Of a stretch of DNA of 64,000 nt, positions 41,242-49,371 are shown piece after piece; the stretch's first letter is position 1; every line of letters starts with the position of its first letter. Source of the DNA: Streptomyces iranensis (GTDB lineage Bacteria; Actinomycetota; Actinomycetes; Streptomycetales; Streptomycetaceae); contig NZ_JAGGLR010000010.1 in NCBI RefSeq assembly GCF_017874715.1, positions 62,001 through 126,000 of the forward strand, given 5' to 3'. The translations under genes and the position numbers were made by a program. The notes under the pieces are model-generated. The model was given only the letters and a program-made list of their open reading frames with translations. It did not search any database and was not told the DNA's origin.

Positions 41242-42048
41242 GTGCGCCTCAGTATGGCGTCCACCCGCACTGCCACCGGGAAACATCGCCGCACCAGTAA
41301 GGTCAACATCCGTACGGGCGCGAACGTCGTGGGCATCACGACCGTCGCCTCGGGTGTGGTCGCCGGGCTCACCGGACAGGCGTTCGCGGCCGACGGGGGC
41401 CCCAGTCCCCAGCAGACCGGTCTGACCCAGGCGATCGTGATCGGCGACGGGATCGCGGACCACATCGAGGCCCAGGCGCAGTCCCAGGAGACCGCCGCCG
41501 AGCAGGCCGCCGCCAAGGCCAAGGCGGAGGCGATCGCCCGCCAGGAGGCCGCCAGAAAGGCGGAGGCCGCGGCGAAGAAGGCCAAGGCCGAGCGCGAGGC
41601 CAAGGAGCGCGCGGCACGCGAGGCCGAGCGCAAGCGCCTCAACACCTTCGTGTCGCCGATCAGCGGCTCCTACGTCTCCACCGGTTACCAGGCGTCCAGC
41701 GGGCTGTGGTCCTCCGGCAGCCACACCGGCATCGACTTCCACGCCTCCACCGGCACCACGGTGCACTCCGTGGGCATGGGCGAGATCGTGGAGGCGGGCT
41801 GGGGCGGCTCCTACGGCAACAACGTCGTCATCAAGATGAACGACGGCACGTACACCCAGTACGGCCACCTGTCGTCGATCAGCGTCTCGGTCGGCCAGAA
41901 GGTCACCCCCGGCCAGCAGATCGGCCTGTCGGGCGCCACCGGCAATGTCACCGGACCGCATCTGCACTTCGAAGCCCGCACCAGCCCGGACTACGGCTCG
42001 GACATGGACCCGCTGTCGTACCTGCGCACGCACGGCGTCAGCGTCTGA
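41242..42048 (+). CDS. Secreted M23 (LytM-type) peptidase under riboswitch control
   Basis: This 268-residue precursor has a basic start, a long hydrophobic stretch (NVVGITTVASGVVAGLTGQAFA) with cleavage likely after AFA. A long Ala/Glu/Lys-rich coiled coil follows (about 80-130). The C-terminal M23 domain has zinc ligands in SHTGIDFHAS (His and Asp) and GPHLHFEART (HxH). It cuts peptidoglycan cross-bridges, or could be a regulator of such enzymes. The c-di-AMP riboswitch links its expression to osmotic and wall status. GTG at 41242 is preceded by AAGGA; an ATG at 41254 is an alternative. A hairpin follows the gene. Confidence 0.92.
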   Translation: MRLSMASTRTATGKHRRTSKVNIRTGANVVGITTVASGVVAGLTGQAFAADGGPSPQQTGLTQAIVIGDGIADHIEAQAQSQETAAEQAAAKAKAEAIARQEAARKAEAAAKKAKAEREAKERAAREAERKRLNTFVSPISGSYVSTGYQASSGLWSSGSHTGIDFHASTGTTVHSVGMGEIVEAGWGGSYGNNVVIKMNDGTYTQYGHLSSISVSVGQKVTPGQQIGLSGATGNVTGPHLHFEARTSPDYGSDMDPLSYLRTHGVSV

Positions 42049-42121
42049 CCCGTCGCGCGTCCGACGCGAACGCCGCGCGGTCTCACGATCCCGAGATCCC
42101 GAGACCCCGTGAGACTTCCGA

Positions 42122-42150
42122 GAAGGCCCCGTCCGCCGGACGGGGCCTTC
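42122..42150 (+). terminator. M23 peptidase gene terminator
   Basis: A 13-bp perfect stem (42122-42134 with 42138-42150) with a 3-nt loop, 73 bp after the stop. Confidence 0.8.
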
Positions 42151-42301
42151 GGCGTGCCACCGCCCGCCTGACCAAAAAATAGCCATGAAATGCTTCCCGC
42201 CATCGGAAATGGCGTCCGCGTGGAATAGAGTCGTTCAACGCGCATTCCATGGCCGCGTTTCGCGGGCGTTAAGGCGGAGGTTCGACAATGCGGGACCGTA
42301 A

Positions 42302-43057
42302 GTGAGCGGGGATACGAACGCGGTCCAGGGCGGTCGCCGGATTTCGGCACACGCGGTCTGCGCGGCGATTCGCGACGACATCGTCTCCGGCGCGTATCAA
42401 CCGGGCAGCCGCCTCACCGAGGAACTGCTCGCCCGGCGCTACGGCGTCTCCCGGGTGCCGGTCCGCGAGGCCCTGCGCACCCTGGAGTCCGAGGGCTTCG
42501 TGACGACCCGGCGGCACGCGGGGGCCTGCGTCGCCCAGCCCTCCGAGCGTGAGGCGGCCGATCTGCTGGACATCCGCGCGCTGCTGGAGCCACTGGGCGC
42601 CGCGCGGGCCGCACAGCGCCGCACCGAGGCCCATCTGAAGGTGCTGCGCGGACTGGTCCGGCTCGGCCGGGAGCGCGCCCAGGGCGGTCAGCTCGGCGAA
42701 CTGCGGCCGCTGGGCGACTGGTTCCACGAGACGCTCGCCCAGGCGTCCGGCAGCCCGAGCCTGGCCGCGCTGCTCGTCCAGCTGCGCCGTAAGACCGCGT
42801 GGGTGTACGCGGCCGCTCCCGGGGCGCGGTCCGCGCCGCCCGAGGGCGCCGCGCGCCCCGACCCGGCCGCGCGGGCCGTGGAGTCCTGGGCGGAGCACGG
42901 CGCGCTGGTGGACGCGGTGGCGCGCGGCGACGCCGACCGTGCGCGGGCGCTCGCCGCGGCGCACACCGAGCGCGCGCTGTCGGAATACCGGCTGCGCCGC
43001 CCGATTCCGGTGAGGACTTCGAAACATTCCGTCAACACGGCGAGCGGCCGGAATTAA
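42302..43057 (+). CDS. GntR-family regulator (FadR/FCD type)
   Basis: The 251-residue protein has a winged helix (AVCAAIRDDIVSGAYQPGSRLTEELLARRYGVSRVPVREALRTLESEGFVTTRRHAGACVAQ). It is followed by an FCD helical effector domain (EREAADLLDIRALLEPLGAARAAQRR through GDWFHETLAQASGSPSLAALL and EHGALVDAVARGDADRARALAAAHTE). The GTG start lies downstream of an AT-richer 150-bp region with a small inverted repeat (cgccat-cggaa-atggcg, 42198-42214). The gene converges on ptsH but nothing shows that it regulates it. The effector is probably a small organic acid, by family. Confidence 0.88.
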   Translation: MSGDTNAVQGGRRISAHAVCAAIRDDIVSGAYQPGSRLTEELLARRYGVSRVPVREALRTLESEGFVTTRRHAGACVAQPSEREAADLLDIRALLEPLGAARAAQRRTEAHLKVLRGLVRLGRERAQGGQLGELRPLGDWFHETLAQASGSPSLAALLVQLRRKTAWVYAAAPGARSAPPEGAARPDPAARAVESWAEHGALVDAVARGDADRARALAAAHTERALSEYRLRRPIPVRTSKHSVNTASGRN

Positions 43058-43117
43058 CAGAGCTCCCGTATACAACTTCTTGGGCTCCTTGCGAATTCCG
43101 TGGGCGGAAACAGAAAA

Positions 43118-43162
43118 ACGGCGGGGCCGCGGTGGCCATTACGGCCACCGCGGCCCCGCCGT
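43118..43162. terminator. Strong bidirectional terminator between GntR and ptsH genes
   Basis: A 20-bp perfect stem (43118-43137 with 43143-43162) with a 5-nt loop. An A-run lies on its left side, which becomes a U-tract for the ptsH direction. Confidence 0.88.
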
Positions 43163-43172
43163 GCCGAATCCT

Positions 43173-43203
43173 TGGAATTCCCGGGAATCACCCGGGAATT
43201 CCA
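43173..43203. terminator. Second hairpin directly after ptsH
   Basis: A 13-bp perfect inverted repeat, tggaattcccggg (43173-43185) and cccgggaattcca (43191-43203), with a 5-nt loop. It is AT-richer than the neighbouring terminator and lies 19 bp past the ptsH stop. It may be the first ptsH terminator or a protein-binding site. Confidence 0.6.
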
Positions 43204-43221
43204 GGCAGGGCTCGCCCGGGG

Positions 43222-43503
43222 TCAGACGGTCTCGGGGAGCTCCTCGAGGCCCTCCGCCACCAGCTTCGCCAGGCGGTCGAGCGCGACCTCGGCGTCGTCC
43301 GCGTCGGAAGCCAGGACGACCTCCTCGCCGCCCTGGGCGCCCAGGCCGAGCACGGCCAGCATGGAGGCGGCGTTGACCGGGGTGCCGTCGCCCTTGGCGA
43401 TCGTGATGGGGACGCCGGCGGCGGTGGCCGCCCGGACGAAGATCGACGCAGGGCGGGCGTGCAGGCCCTCGGCCCAGCCGATGGTGACGCGGCGCTCAGC
43501 CAT
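43222..43503 (-). CDS. ptsH: HPr, phosphocarrier protein of the phosphotransferase system
   Basis: HPr passes phosphate from Enzyme I to EIIA proteins during sugar uptake (N-acetylglucosamine in Streptomyces). The 93-residue protein has phospho-accepting His15 in GLHARPAS and the regulatory-serine region NAASMLAVLGLGA (Ser47). It stands alone, as in other Streptomyces where ptsI lies elsewhere. A near-perfect DasR site 28 bp upstream of its start shows how it is regulated. Confidence 0.96.
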   Translation of the reverse strand: MAERRVTIGWAEGLHARPASIFVRAATAAGVPITIAKGDGTPVNAASMLAVLGLGAQGGEEVVLASDADDAEVALDRLAKLVAEGLEELPETV

Positions 43504-43530
43504 GGTGTTGCCCTTCAGGTGTGACGGTGC

Positions 43531-43546
43531 TGTTGTCTAGACCAAA
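43531..43546 (-). promoter_or_regulatory. DasR-responsive element (dre) upstream of ptsH
   Basis: Read on the minus strand, TTTGGTCTAGACAACA contains TGGTCTAGACAA, differing at one base from the dre core TGGTCTAGACCA. DasR, released by glucosamine-6-phosphate, is known to control ptsH in S. coelicolor, so site and gene agree. Confidence 0.88.
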
Positions 43547-43692
43547 ATCATACGGTGTCCGGATCCACCCGAACGATGTCCGAGTGGGCCCGGCCGTGCC
43601 CGGACTGGCCCGATACGGACCTTCCCCCGACACTTGGCCCCGACGCAAGGGTGTCCACCATCCGGACCGGGCGGGCCCGTACCCTGGCTCCC

Positions 43693-46626
43693 ATGCGGAG
43701 CCCGTCGGACCATCACGCCTACCCGACCCACTGGGAAGCCGATGTGGTGCTCCGGGACGGCGGTACGGCACAGATCCGTCCCATCACCACCGATGACGCC
43801 CAGCGGCTGGTCAGCTTCTACGAGCGGGTCTCGGACGAGTCGAAGTACTACCGCTTCTTCGCGCCCTACCCCCGTCTCTCCGACCGCGATGTCCACCGCT
43901 TCACCCACCACGACTACGTCGACCGGGTGGGCCTGGCGGCCATAGTGGGGGATGAGTTCATCGCCACCGTTCGTTACGACCGCATCGACGGCCGGGGGAT
44001 GCCGGCCGCTGCCCCCGCCGACGAGGCCGAGGTCGCCTTCCTCGTTCAGGACGCCCACCAGGGCCGCGGAGTGGCCTCCGCGCTCCTCGAACACATCGCC
44101 GCCGTGGCGCGCGAGCGGGGCATCCGGCGGTTCGCCGCCGAGGTGCTGCCCGCCAACACCAAGATGATCAAGGTGTTCACGGACGCGGGCTACACCCAGA
44201 AGCGCAGCTTCGAGGACGGGGTCGTCCGCCTCGAGTTCGACCTCGAACCCACCGACCGCTCCCTGGCCGTCATGCGCGCCCGCGAGCAGCGGGCCGAGGC
44301 CCGCTCCGTCCAGCGGCTGCTCGCGCCCGGCTCCGTGGCCGTCATCGGCGCCAGCCGCACGCCCGGCGGCGTCGGCCGCACCGTGCTGCGCAACCTCCTG
44401 GACGCCGGGTTCACGGGGCGCGTCCACGCCGTCAACCACGCCTTCCCCGACGACATGACGCGCCTGGAGCCCGAGGGCGTCCCGGCCCACCGCTCGCTGC
44501 GCGCCATAGAGGAGCCCGTGGACCTGGCCGTCGTCGCCGTCCCCGCCGAGCGGGTGCCCGACGTCGTGGCCGAATGCGGCGACCACGGCGTCCAGGGGCT
44601 CGTGGTGCTCTCCGCCGGATACGCCGAGAGCGGGGGCGAAGGCCGCGACCGGCAGCGGGACCTCGTACGCCAGGCCCGGTCCTACGGCATGCGCGTCATC
44701 GGCCCCAACGCCTTCGGCGTCATCAACACCGCCGACGGCGTCCGGCTGAACGCCTCCCTGTCCCCACAGCTGCCCAACCCCGGCCGGCTGGGCCTGTTCA
44801 CCCAGTCCGGGGCGATCGGCATCGCGCTGCTGTCCGGGCTGAACCGGCGCGGCGCCGGGCTGGCGAGCCTCGCCGGGATCGCCGGAATATCGACCTTCGT
44901 GTCCGCCGGGAACCGCGCCGACGTCTCGGGCAACGACCTGCTCCAGTACTGGTACGACGATCCGCTTACCGACGTCGTCCTGATGTACCTGGAGTCGATC
45001 GGCAACCCCCGCAAGTTCACCCGGCTCGCCAGGCGCACCGCGGCCGTCAAACCGGTGGTCGTCGTCAAGGGCGCCCGCCACACCGGCAGCGCACCCACCG
45101 GCCACGCCGTGCCCACCACCCGGATCCCGGACGCCACCGTCTCCGATCTGCTGCGGCAGGCGGGCGTCATCCGGGTCGACACCGTGACCGAACTCGCCGA
45201 CACCGGGGTGCTGCTCGCCTCCCAGCCGCTGCCCGCCGGTCCGCGCGTCGCCATCCTCGGCAACTCCGAGTCGCTCGGCCTGATCACCTACGACGCCTGC
45301 CTCACCGAGGAACTCCGCCCGCTGCCGCCCCGCGACCTGACCACGGACGCCGCCCCGGACGACTTCCGGCGCGCCCTGACCGAGGCCCTCGCCGACGACA
45401 CCTGCGACGCCGTGGTCGTCACCGCCATCCCGTGGGTCGGCGACGGCAGCGCTCAGGCACTGGCCGCGGCCGTAAGGGAGGCGGCGCAGGCCCCCGGGCC
45501 CGGTCCGGCCAAACCGGTGGCGGTGGTCCACCTGGAGATCCAGGAGCTCGCGCAGGCCCTGGCCGGCACCGGCGACGAGCCCGCCCCCGGCACCCGCCGG
45601 ATCCCCGCCTACCCCGCCGCCGAGCGGGCCGTACGGGCGCTCGCCGAGGCCGTGCGGTACGCGCGCTGGCGGGAGGAGGCCGCCGAGCCCGGACGGGTTC
45701 CGGAGTACGACGACATCGACGAGGCGGGCGCGGCGGCCGACATCCAGGTCCTGCTCGCCCCGGCCGACGGCACGGGCGGCGACGGCACGGGAGCCGGGAC
45801 CGGAGACGGCACGGGCGCCGGAACCGGCCATGCCGTGGGCGCCGGGACCGGCGAAGCCACGAGCGCCGGGACCGGCCATGACATGGGCGGCGGGACCGGC
45901 GAAGCCACGAGCGGCGGGGCCTTCGACGGTACGGGCCCCGGCGTCGAGCTGTCCGCCGCCGACACCCAGCGCCTCCTGGCCCGCTACGGCGTCAGCGTGC
46001 TGCCCGCCCTCCCCGCGCCCGAGCCCGACGCCGCCGTACGGGCCGCCGAGCGGCTCGGCTTCCCGGTCGCGCTCAAGCCCACCGCCTCCCATCTGCGCCA
46101 CCGCGCCGACCTGGGCGGGGTGCGGCTGGAGCTGGGCAGCGAGACGGAACTGCGCCGGGCCTACGCCGAGTTGACCGACTACCTGGGCCGCCCCGAGGAG
46201 CTGGGGCTGGTCGTCCAGCGGATGGCACCGCGCGGCGTGGACACCGTCGTACGGGCCGCCATCGACCCCGCCGCCGGGGCCGTGCTCTCCTTCGGGCTCG
46301 CCGGTGCCCCGTCCGAACTGCTCGGCGACACCGCCCACGGCCTCGTCCCCGTCACCGGCCAGGACGCCGCCGAGCTGATCCGGTCCATCCGGACCGCGCC
46401 GCTGCTGTTCGGCTGGCGCGGCTCCAAGCCGGTGGACACCGCGGCCCTCGAGGAGCTGCTGCTGAGGGTGTCCCGTCTGGTGGACGACCACCCCGAGATG
46501 GTCGCCGTCGACCTCGAACCCGTCGTCGTCGCCCAGCACGGCCTGTCCGTGCTGGGCGCCTCGGCGCGGCTCGCCCCGCCGCCCCCGCGCACCGACCTCG
46601 GCCCCCGCCATATGCCCGCCTACTGA
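43693..46626 (+). CDS. GNAT acetyltransferase fused to NDP-forming acyl-CoA synthetase-like domains
   Basis: The 977-residue protein has an N-terminal GNAT domain (about 1-195; RPITTDDAQRLVSFYERVS, acetyl-CoA loop VQDAHQGRGVASALLEHI). CoA-binding and succinyl-CoA-synthetase-like domains follow (GSVAVIGASRTPGGVGRTVLRNL, GLFTQSGAIGIALLSGL), then an ATP-grasp domain at the C-terminus (RYGVSVLPALPAPEP to the end). Between them a Gly/Thr/Ala repeat linker runs from about 696 to 745. The layout matches Pat-type protein lysine acetyltransferases, in which the synthetase part is usually regulatory. In actinobacteria such enzymes acetylate acyl-CoA synthetases; the target here is inferred. ATG MRSPSDHHAYP was chosen because the family begins near YPTHWEADVVLRDG. 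Confidence 0.9.
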   Translation: MRSPSDHHAYPTHWEADVVLRDGGTAQIRPITTDDAQRLVSFYERVSDESKYYRFFAPYPRLSDRDVHRFTHHDYVDRVGLAAIVGDEFIATVRYDRIDGRGMPAAAPADEAEVAFLVQDAHQGRGVASALLEHIAAVARERGIRRFAAEVLPANTKMIKVFTDAGYTQKRSFEDGVVRLEFDLEPTDRSLAVMRAREQRAEARSVQRLLAPGSVAVIGASRTPGGVGRTVLRNLLDAGFTGRVHAVNHAFPDDMTRLEPEGVPAHRSLRAIEEPVDLAVVAVPAERVPDVVAECGDHGVQGLVVLSAGYAESGGEGRDRQRDLVRQARSYGMRVIGPNAFGVINTADGVRLNASLSPQLPNPGRLGLFTQSGAIGIALLSGLNRRGAGLASLAGIAGISTFVSAGNRADVSGNDLLQYWYDDPLTDVVLMYLESIGNPRKFTRLARRTAAVKPVVVVKGARHTGSAPTGHAVPTTRIPDATVSDLLRQAGVIRVDTVTELADTGVLLASQPLPAGPRVAILGNSESLGLITYDACLTEELRPLPPRDLTTDAAPDDFRRALTEALADDTCDAVVVTAIPWVGDGSAQALAAAVREAAQAPGPGPAKPVAVVHLEIQELAQALAGTGDEPAPGTRRIPAYPAAERAVRALAEAVRYARWREEAAEPGRVPEYDDIDEAGAAADIQVLLAPADGTGGDGTGAGTGDGTGAGTGHAVGAGTGEATSAGTGHDMGGGTGEATSGGAFDGTGPGVELSAADTQRLLARYGVSVLPALPAPEPDAAVRAAERLGFPVALKPTASHLRHRADLGGVRLELGSETELRRAYAELTDYLGRPEELGLVVQRMAPRGVDTVVRAAIDPAAGAVLSFGLAGAPSELLGDTAHGLVPVTGQDAAELIRSIRTAPLLFGWRGSKPVDTAALEELLLRVSRLVDDHPEMVAVDLEPVVVAQHGLSVLGASARLAPPPPRTDLGPRHMPAY

Positions 46627-46742
46627 GCCGCCCGCCGAGCCGTCCGAACCATGGCGTGCGGTCGTCCGAACCTTGGCGGGAGTCGTCCGAGCCTCGACGG
46701 GCACGGGCGCCCGTGTCGGCGTCGCCCCGTAGGATGGTGCAC

Positions 46743-47339
46743 ATGGCGAAGACCGGTACGACGACCCAGGGGCTGCGCGCGGCGATCGAGCGCAGCGGCT
46801 ATTACCCGGCACTCGTGGCCGAGGCGGTGGAGGCCGCCGTGGGCGGCGAGCCCATCGTGTCCTACCTGGTCCACCAGGAGACCACCTTCGACGCCAACGA
46901 GGTCCGCCGCCATGTGACGGTCCTCGTCCTCACCGGCAATCGCTTCATCGTCAGCCACACCGACGAGCAGGCCGCGGACGGCACCTCCCCGTCGCCGTAC
47001 GCCACCACCTCCACCGAGTCCGTGAAGGTCCAGCGGATCTCCTCGGTCGTGCTCAGCCGTGTCGTCGCCAACCCCGAGTCGTACACCCCGGGCACGCTGC
47101 CCCGCGAGGTCGTGCTGACCATCGGCTGGGGCGCCGTCAGCCGCCTGGACCTGGAGCCCGCCGCCTGCGGCGACCCCAACTGCGAGGCCGACCACGGCTA
47201 CACCGGCTCCTCCACCGCCGACGACCTCAGCCTGCGCGTCAGCGAGGCCGGGGACGGCCCCGACACCGTCCGTCAGACGCTCGCCTTCGCCCAGGCGCTC
47301 TCCGAGGCCACCGCGGCCACCCCGGACACCGGCCGCTGA
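46743..47339 (+). CDS. DUF5998 family protein
   Basis: This 198-residue cytoplasmic protein (MAKTGTTTQGLRAAIERSGYYPALVAEAVEAAVGGEPIVSYLVHQETTFDANEVRRHVTVLVLTGNRFIVSHTDEQ) belongs, as I recall, to the actinobacterial DUF5998. The beta-rich middle resembles PH-like folds (VQRISSVVLSRVVANPE). A CGDPNCEADHGYTG loop with two Cys and a His could bind a metal. Its stop overlaps the ATG of the next gene by one base, so they form an operon, possibly led by the GNAT fusion 117 bp upstream. Function is unknown. Confidence 0.82.
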   Translation: MAKTGTTTQGLRAAIERSGYYPALVAEAVEAAVGGEPIVSYLVHQETTFDANEVRRHVTVLVLTGNRFIVSHTDEQAADGTSPSPYATTSTESVKVQRISSVVLSRVVANPESYTPGTLPREVVLTIGWGAVSRLDLEPAACGDPNCEADHGYTGSSTADDLSLRVSEAGDGPDTVRQTLAFAQALSEATAATPDTGR

Positions 47340-48580
47340 TGTCCGGTTCCGCCACCGGCCCGCTGCCCTCCGCCGCCTCCTTCTGGCCCGAGCCCACCCC
47401 GCTCGACCCCCGCTCCGCGCCCCTGCCGCGGTACGGCACCGGCTCGCTCGCCGATCTGCTGCCCGCCGTGGCCGCGGGCCAGGAGGTCCCGGGGCTCTCC
47501 TCCGATCTGGCGCTGGCCCCCGCCGACCGCGTCTGCGTCTTCCTGGTGGACGGCCTCGGCTGGGAGCTGCTGCGCGCCCACCCCGGCGAGGCGCCCTTTC
47601 TGACCTCACTGCTGCCCAGTTCGCTGAACGGTTCGGGGGAGCCGCTCACCGCGGGCTTCCCGTCCACCACCGCGACCTCGCTCGCCTCGGTGGGCACCGG
47701 GCTGCCGCCCGGCGCCCACGGCCTGCCCGGCTACACCGTGCGGGACCCGGACACCGGCCAGCTGATGAACCAGCTGCGCTGGCAGCCCTGGACGGAGCCG
47801 CACGCCTGGCAGCCGTATCCGACCGTCTTCCAGCTCGCGGACGCCGCGGGCGTGCGCACCTGCCAGGTCTCCGCGCCCACCTTCGCCGAGACCCCGCTCA
47901 CCAAGGTCGCGCTCAGCGGCGGCACCTTCCACGGGCGGCTCACCGGTGAGGAGCGGATGGACCTCGCCGCCGAGCAACTCGGCGCCGCGGGCCGCTCGCT
48001 CGTCTACACGTACTACAGCGAGGTGGACGGCAAGGGGCACCGCTTCGGCGTGGACTCGCCCGAGTGGCGTGAGCAGCTCCGCTATGTCGACGGGCTCGCC
48101 CAGCGGCTCGCCGAGAGCCTCCCGCCCCGCTCGGCGCTCTATGTCACCGCCGACCACGGCATGATCGACATCCCCTTCGACCCGGAGTCGCGTATCGACT
48201 TCGACGAGGACTGGGAGCTGCGCGCGGGCGTCTCGCTGCTGGGCGGCGAGGGCCGCGCCCGCCATGTGTACGCCGTCCCCGGCGCCGCTGGCGATGTGCT
48301 GGCCGTCTGGCGCGAGGTGCTGGGGGAGCGGATGTGGGTGGCGGGCCGTGACGAGGCCATCGAGGCGGGCTGGTTCGGCGGCCCCGGCGGTGCCGACGGC
48401 GGCGGTAAGGGCGTCGACGACCGGGTGTACCGGCGGATCGGCGACATCGTGGCCGCCGCGCGCGACGACGTCGCGATCGTCGCCTCGCACACCGAGCCGA
48501 AGGAGTCCGCCATGGTCGGGCTGCACGGTTCGATGACCCCCCTGGAGCAGTTGGTGCCGCTCCTCGAAGTACGCTCCTGA
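47339..48580 (+). CDS. Alkaline-phosphatase superfamily (nucleotide pyrophosphatase-like) protein
   Basis: This 413-residue protein has the superfamily's metal-binding Asp and nucleophile region: VCVFLVDGLGWELL and GFPSTTATSLASVGTGLPPGAHGLPGY, with the Thr in the nucleophile position. Later metal ligands are in YTYYSEVDGKGHRFG and YVTADHGMIDIP, and in the terminal VGLHGSMTPLE. The pattern matches phosphodiesterase/nucleotide pyrophosphatase members. No signal peptide is visible, so it is cytoplasmic, unlike many relatives. It is translationally coupled to the DUF5998 gene. The substrate is not known. Confidence 0.9.
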   Translation: MSGSATGPLPSAASFWPEPTPLDPRSAPLPRYGTGSLADLLPAVAAGQEVPGLSSDLALAPADRVCVFLVDGLGWELLRAHPGEAPFLTSLLPSSLNGSGEPLTAGFPSTTATSLASVGTGLPPGAHGLPGYTVRDPDTGQLMNQLRWQPWTEPHAWQPYPTVFQLADAAGVRTCQVSAPTFAETPLTKVALSGGTFHGRLTGEERMDLAAEQLGAAGRSLVYTYYSEVDGKGHRFGVDSPEWREQLRYVDGLAQRLAESLPPRSALYVTADHGMIDIPFDPESRIDFDEDWELRAGVSLLGGEGRARHVYAVPGAAGDVLAVWREVLGERMWVAGRDEAIEAGWFGGPGGADGGGKGVDDRVYRRIGDIVAAARDDVAIVASHTEPKESAMVGLHGSMTPLEQLVPLLEVRS

Positions 48581-48638
48581 GCGCCCCCGTTCACGCCCGC
48601 CCCGCTTGCCCCCGCGCTACGAAAGGCCCCGCCTCCTC

Positions 48639-49283
48639 ATGCCCGAGCTGGTGTTCTTTTCCGGAACGATGGACTGCGGAAAGAGCACCCTCGCTCTGCA
48701 GATCCAGCACAACCGCTCGGCGCGCGGGCTCCAGGGGATGATCTACACCCGGGACGACCGGGAGGGTGAGGGCAAGCTCTCCTCGCGGCTCGGGCTGGCC
48801 ACCAAGGCGATCGAGGTCGCCGACGACCTCGACTTCTACACCCATGTGGTCCAGGCGCTGACCGCCGGGGGCCGGGTCGACTACGTCATAGCCGACGAGG
48901 CGCAGTTCCTGACCCCGTCGCAGATCGACCAACTCGCCCGGGTGGTGGACGACCTGGAGGTGGACGTCTTCGCCTTCGGCATCACCACCGACTTCCGCAG
49001 CAAGCTCTTCCCCGGCTCCCAGCGCCTGGTGGAGCTCGCCGACCGGGTGGAGGTGCTGCAGGTGGAGGCGTTGTGCTGGTGCGGTGCTCGGGCGACGCAC
49101 AACGCCCGTACGGTGGGCGGCGAGATGGTCGTCGAGGGCGCCCAGGTGGTCGTGGGCGACGTCAACCGGCCGGGGAGCGAGGTCGGTTACGAGGTGCTGT
49201 GCCGACGCCACCACCGGCGCCGGATGACGGCCGCCGGGGCGCGCGCCGCCGCCCTGTCACCGGATGTGCTGCCCGTCGACTGA
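48639..49283 (+). CDS. tdk: Thymidine kinase
   Basis: Tdk phosphorylates thymidine with ATP in dTTP salvage. The 214-residue protein has the P-loop FFSGTMDCGKSTLALQ (8-23) and the Mg/ATP site VIADEAQFLTPSQIDQLA. The lasso region with thymidine contact is FGITTDFRSKLFPGSQRLVELAD. The zinc-binding cysteines are two in LCWCGARATHNAR and one in the C-terminal CRRHHRRR. ATG MPELVFFSG was chosen; upstream in-frame codons do not fit the family. It lies 58 bp after the phosphatase-like gene. Confidence 0.95.
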   Translation: MPELVFFSGTMDCGKSTLALQIQHNRSARGLQGMIYTRDDREGEGKLSSRLGLATKAIEVADDLDFYTHVVQALTAGGRVDYVIADEAQFLTPSQIDQLARVVDDLEVDVFAFGITTDFRSKLFPGSQRLVELADRVEVLQVEALCWCGARATHNARTVGGEMVVEGAQVVVGDVNRPGSEVGYEVLCRRHHRRRMTAAGARAAALSPDVLPVD

Positions 49284-49300
49284 CGGCGTCCTCCCGCGGC

Positions 49301-49366
49301 CCGGCCCCCGGGCCCTGGTCCTCCGGCCGTCGCCCGGCCCCCGGCCCCTGGTCCTCCGGCCGTCGC
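49301..49366. repeat. 33-bp tandem duplication between tdk and VOC genes
   Basis: Two adjacent 33-bp units (49301-49333 and 49334-49366) differ at one position; a third partial copy fades into the 3' end of the VOC gene. The repeat fills most of the 88-bp space between the two convergent stop codons. Confidence 0.9.
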
Positions 49367-49371
49367 CCGGC

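Noticed and set aside
43537..46812. 1091-residue minus-strand open frame opposite the GNAT/acyl-CoA synthetase gene
   Set aside because: Gly/His/Val-rich shadow caused by high GC third positions in the real gene on the other strand.
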